DNA of 21,948 bases from an uncultured Bacilli bacterium (lineage in GTDB: Bacteria > Bacillota_I > Bacilli_A > RF39 > UBA660), in the NCBI GenBank assembly GCA_947587565.1, contig CANPYA010000005.1, forward strand, positions 1 through 21,948. The letters are read 5' to 3'. This document shows positions 20,271 through 21,948 of this stretch, one piece after another (the stretch's first letter is position 1; the number at the start of each line of letters is the position of its first letter). The translations under genes and the position numbers were made by a program. A model generated the notes under the pieces. That model did not search any database. It saw nothing but the letters and a program-made list of their open reading frames with translations, and was not told the DNA's origin.

Positions 20271-21948
20271 ATGGATATAACAAATATGTATGATGTTACT
20301 AATGATTATAACGTTAAAGCCAATAATACTAGTGTATATCGTTTTGAATTTTCAAATGGTGAAACTAAAGATTATTTTGTTTATAATTCACCAGATTCTC
20401 CAGTTATTACTAGTGCTATGGTTATGCATCGGGGTAATGGAAGTACTAATACATTTTCAAATACATATTTTAACAATTTAACTACTGAATCGGTAGTTAT
20501 TCTTCCTGTTGAGGTTACATCATTTCACGATCATCCAACACCTAATATATACGCAACTGGTAACTATGATGGCGCTGTAGAACAAGCTTATTACGATAGT
20601 GCAGTTGTTAATAAAATGGAAAATTATTTAGGCAAATGTTTTGATCAAGTCGCCTATTCTGGAACAAGTGCTAGTGGTATAGCTCCCATTGTAGCAGCAA
20701 CATATAATACTTTAAATACCAATTTAAAGTCTCATTTAGTAGTTTTAGTTGATCCTTATTGTAATACTAATATAAGATCATCTGATCTTTCTGATGATGT
20801 AAAAAAAGGTCTAAAAGGAGTTAATATACTTACTTTTAACCATTCTGAATTACGTTATGAAGCCGAACAAATTGAAAAATTATATGGTGAATACGCTAAT
20901 GTAATTGTTGCTACTAATAATACTTGGTCGAATACTCATGGAAATACAATTGCAACAACTTTCAATGATAATATTGTTGATTTTATGAGTGGTGATGATT
21001 TATTAAATATTGATAATTATACATTTCGTTTATATAATGCGGAAACAAAAACTGAAGAAGAGATTTCTTATGAAGCTTTAAAAGCATTACTTCCCGAAAT
21101 ATCTCCCGAAGAACTTTATTCATTAGCTTATAAAGACTTAATTAATTATGTTCAAGGATTAAAAAATAAATACTTTGGCGAAGGAAGCGAATGGAAATGG
21201 AATAATGCAACATTAGAAAGCGAATTGCAAAACTTAGTAAGTCAAGTAAGTGGATTAGAATATATGCAAGATGCAGAAGCAGGGGGATATGAAAGTACAA
21301 CAGAGATACCAAATCTTGAGGCAGAAAAACAAAAATTATTGTATGCTAATGTAACAGGATTAATTTTAAATATAGATAAAATAATTGAAACAGCTTATAT
21401 GATACAAGATTCAATAGAAATAACAGAAGAAACAAAATCAGAAGAAGCAAGTGAATTAGAGGTTGCCGATGAACAAACAAATTCTAGTGGAACCGGATTT
21501 TTAGGTATGATTGATTCAGCAATTGAAAAAGGGAAAGAAAAATTTAAAAATATTGTAGAAAGTGCATATGAATGGTTACATCCCGATCCAAAAATAGAAT
21601 TACCAGGGGTACTAGGATATTTACAAAGAGGATTTATGAATGCACATCATGGATTTGATGAGTTAATATGGGGAATATTAGGATATGATGTACCAGAATT
21701 AGAAGATCCAAATAAAATAGCAAATTCAGCAAAAAAACCACTAGGAAAAGGAGGCGGAGGCCAAGCCGGAGGTGGAAGCGGAAGAGGAGGAAGTCCTGAA
21801 GAGCCAGAGAAACCAAGTAATCATAGTGGTGGAGGATATTATGGAGGAGGATATAATCCAAGTCCAGAAACAAATACGGAAGTATCAGAAGGATATGATA
21901 TAAAGAAAGATTTTCCAAAATGGGAAGAAATATATACTGATGAGAATA
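20271..21948 (+). CDS. Alpha/beta-hydrolase putative T7SS effector 4, cut by the right edge
   Basis: The frame opens at ATG 20271 and stays open for 559 codons to the window end, so the 3' part is missing. The head (about 1-260) is a divergent alpha/beta hydrolase: MHRGNGS (52-58) as oxyanion region, nucleophile elbow GTSASG (131-136, Ser133, with the last Gly-pair position altered), possible acid Asp161 (VLVDPY) and His223 (NTHGNT). From Val294 the protein is identical to effector 3 from its Val269 on, because the DNA is identical: two-helix module with STTEIPNLE, acidic linker, Gly-rich linker and the start of the final domain. Before the junction the two proteins have little obvious similarity beyond the fold. 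It has its own promoter. It is likely a type VIIb effector made by joining another head to the same tail. Confidence 0.8.
   Translation, partial: MDITNMYDVTNDYNVKANNTSVYRFEFSNGETKDYFVYNSPDSPVITSAMVMHRGNGSTNTFSNTYFNNLTTESVVILPVEVTSFHDHPTPNIYATGNYDGAVEQAYYDSAVVNKMENYLGKCFDQVAYSGTSASGIAPIVAATYNTLNTNLKSHLVVLVDPYCNTNIRSSDLSDDVKKGLKGVNILTFNHSELRYEAEQIEKLYGEYANVIVATNNTWSNTHGNTIATTFNDNIVDFMSGDDLLNIDNYTFRLYNAETKTEEEISYEALKALLPEISPEELYSLAYKDLINYVQGLKNKYFGEGSEWKWNNATLESELQNLVSQVSGLEYMQDAEAGGYESTTEIPNLEAEKQKLLYANVTGLILNIDKIIETAYMIQDSIEITEETKSEEASELEVADEQTNSSGTGFLGMIDSAIEKGKEKFKNIVESAYEWLHPDPKIELPGVLGYLQRGFMNAHHGFDELIWGILGYDVPELEDPNKIANSAKKPLGKGGGGQAGGGSGRGGSPEEPEKPSNHSGGGYYGGGYNPSPETNTEVSEGYDIKKDFPKWEEIYTDEN
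21148..21948 (+). repeat. Perfect direct repeat of at least 801 bp, copy 2
   Basis: This is the partner of 18131-18931, with no difference found on reading both through. It runs to the window edge, so true length is unknown; by analogy it could reach the end of the tail-coding region. Confidence 0.93.

Noticed and set aside
20290..20481. Short plus-strand frame of 63 codons
   Set aside because: It overlaps effector 4 in another frame and lacks a ribosome binding site; the 20271 frame has promoter, ribosome binding site and homology.
1..21948. CRISPR arrays, tRNA or rRNA genes, insertion sequences
   Set aside because: No regularly spaced short repeats, no cloverleaf-like sequence and no transposase or integrase reading frame were found.

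Overview
The window looks like a chromosomal segment near the replication origin of a very AT-rich, low-GC member of the Bacilli or a close relative. The basis is the gene order rpmH-rnpA-yidC-jag-mnmE-mnmG-rsmG-parB/noc, strong purine-rich ribosome binding sites, sigma-70-like promoters and TGA used as a stop (parB ends in TGA, tryptophan is TGG). The exact taxon cannot be read from the sequence. An uncultured gut-type lineage of Bacilli is a guess. Every complete gene is on the + strand and no intergenic gap exceeds about 130 bases.

Layout. 1-888: an edge fragment and an unrecognised 197-aa gene, flanked by two almost identical 51-bp promoter repeats. 889-3009: rpmH, rnpA, yidC, jag (ribosomal protein L34, RNase P protein, membrane insertase, RNA-binding partner). 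3097-8281: mnmE, mnmG, rsmG and a ParB/Noc-type DNA-binding protein, ending in a terminator. 8358-21948: a previously unremarked accessory island built around a type VIIb secretion ATPase (essC, 12233-16795).

The island holds four paralogous proteins (8358, 10969, 17329, and 20271, which runs off the right edge). Each has an N-terminal alpha/beta-hydrolase-like domain with a serine at or near the nucleophile elbow, followed by a two-helix module with a shared STTxxPNxE turn. Around them lie three paralogous helical proteins of 171-190 aa (9488, 10442, 19220) and two paralogous coiled-coil proteins of 118-123 aa (10027, 19804). This resembles LXG-type effectors with two small helical partners, but with the enzyme at the N-terminus and the presumed targeting module behind it, as in the staphylococcal lipase effector TslA. 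The last two effectors share a tail that is identical at the DNA level over at least 801 bp (18131-18931 = 21148-21948) but have quite different heads, so heads appear to be swapped onto a constant tail. No other T7SSb core gene (EsaA, EssA, EssB, EsaB), no canonical WXG100 protein and no recognisable immunity gene lies in the window.

Transcription units inferred from promoters and hairpins: 171; rpmH-rnpA-yidC-jag; mnmE-mnmG-rsmG-parB; 8358-9488-10027-10442-10969; essC; 16918; 17329-19220-19804; 20271 onward. Most promoters from mnmE onward carry a TGn extended -10 element. Everything here comes from reading the sequence; no database search was run.
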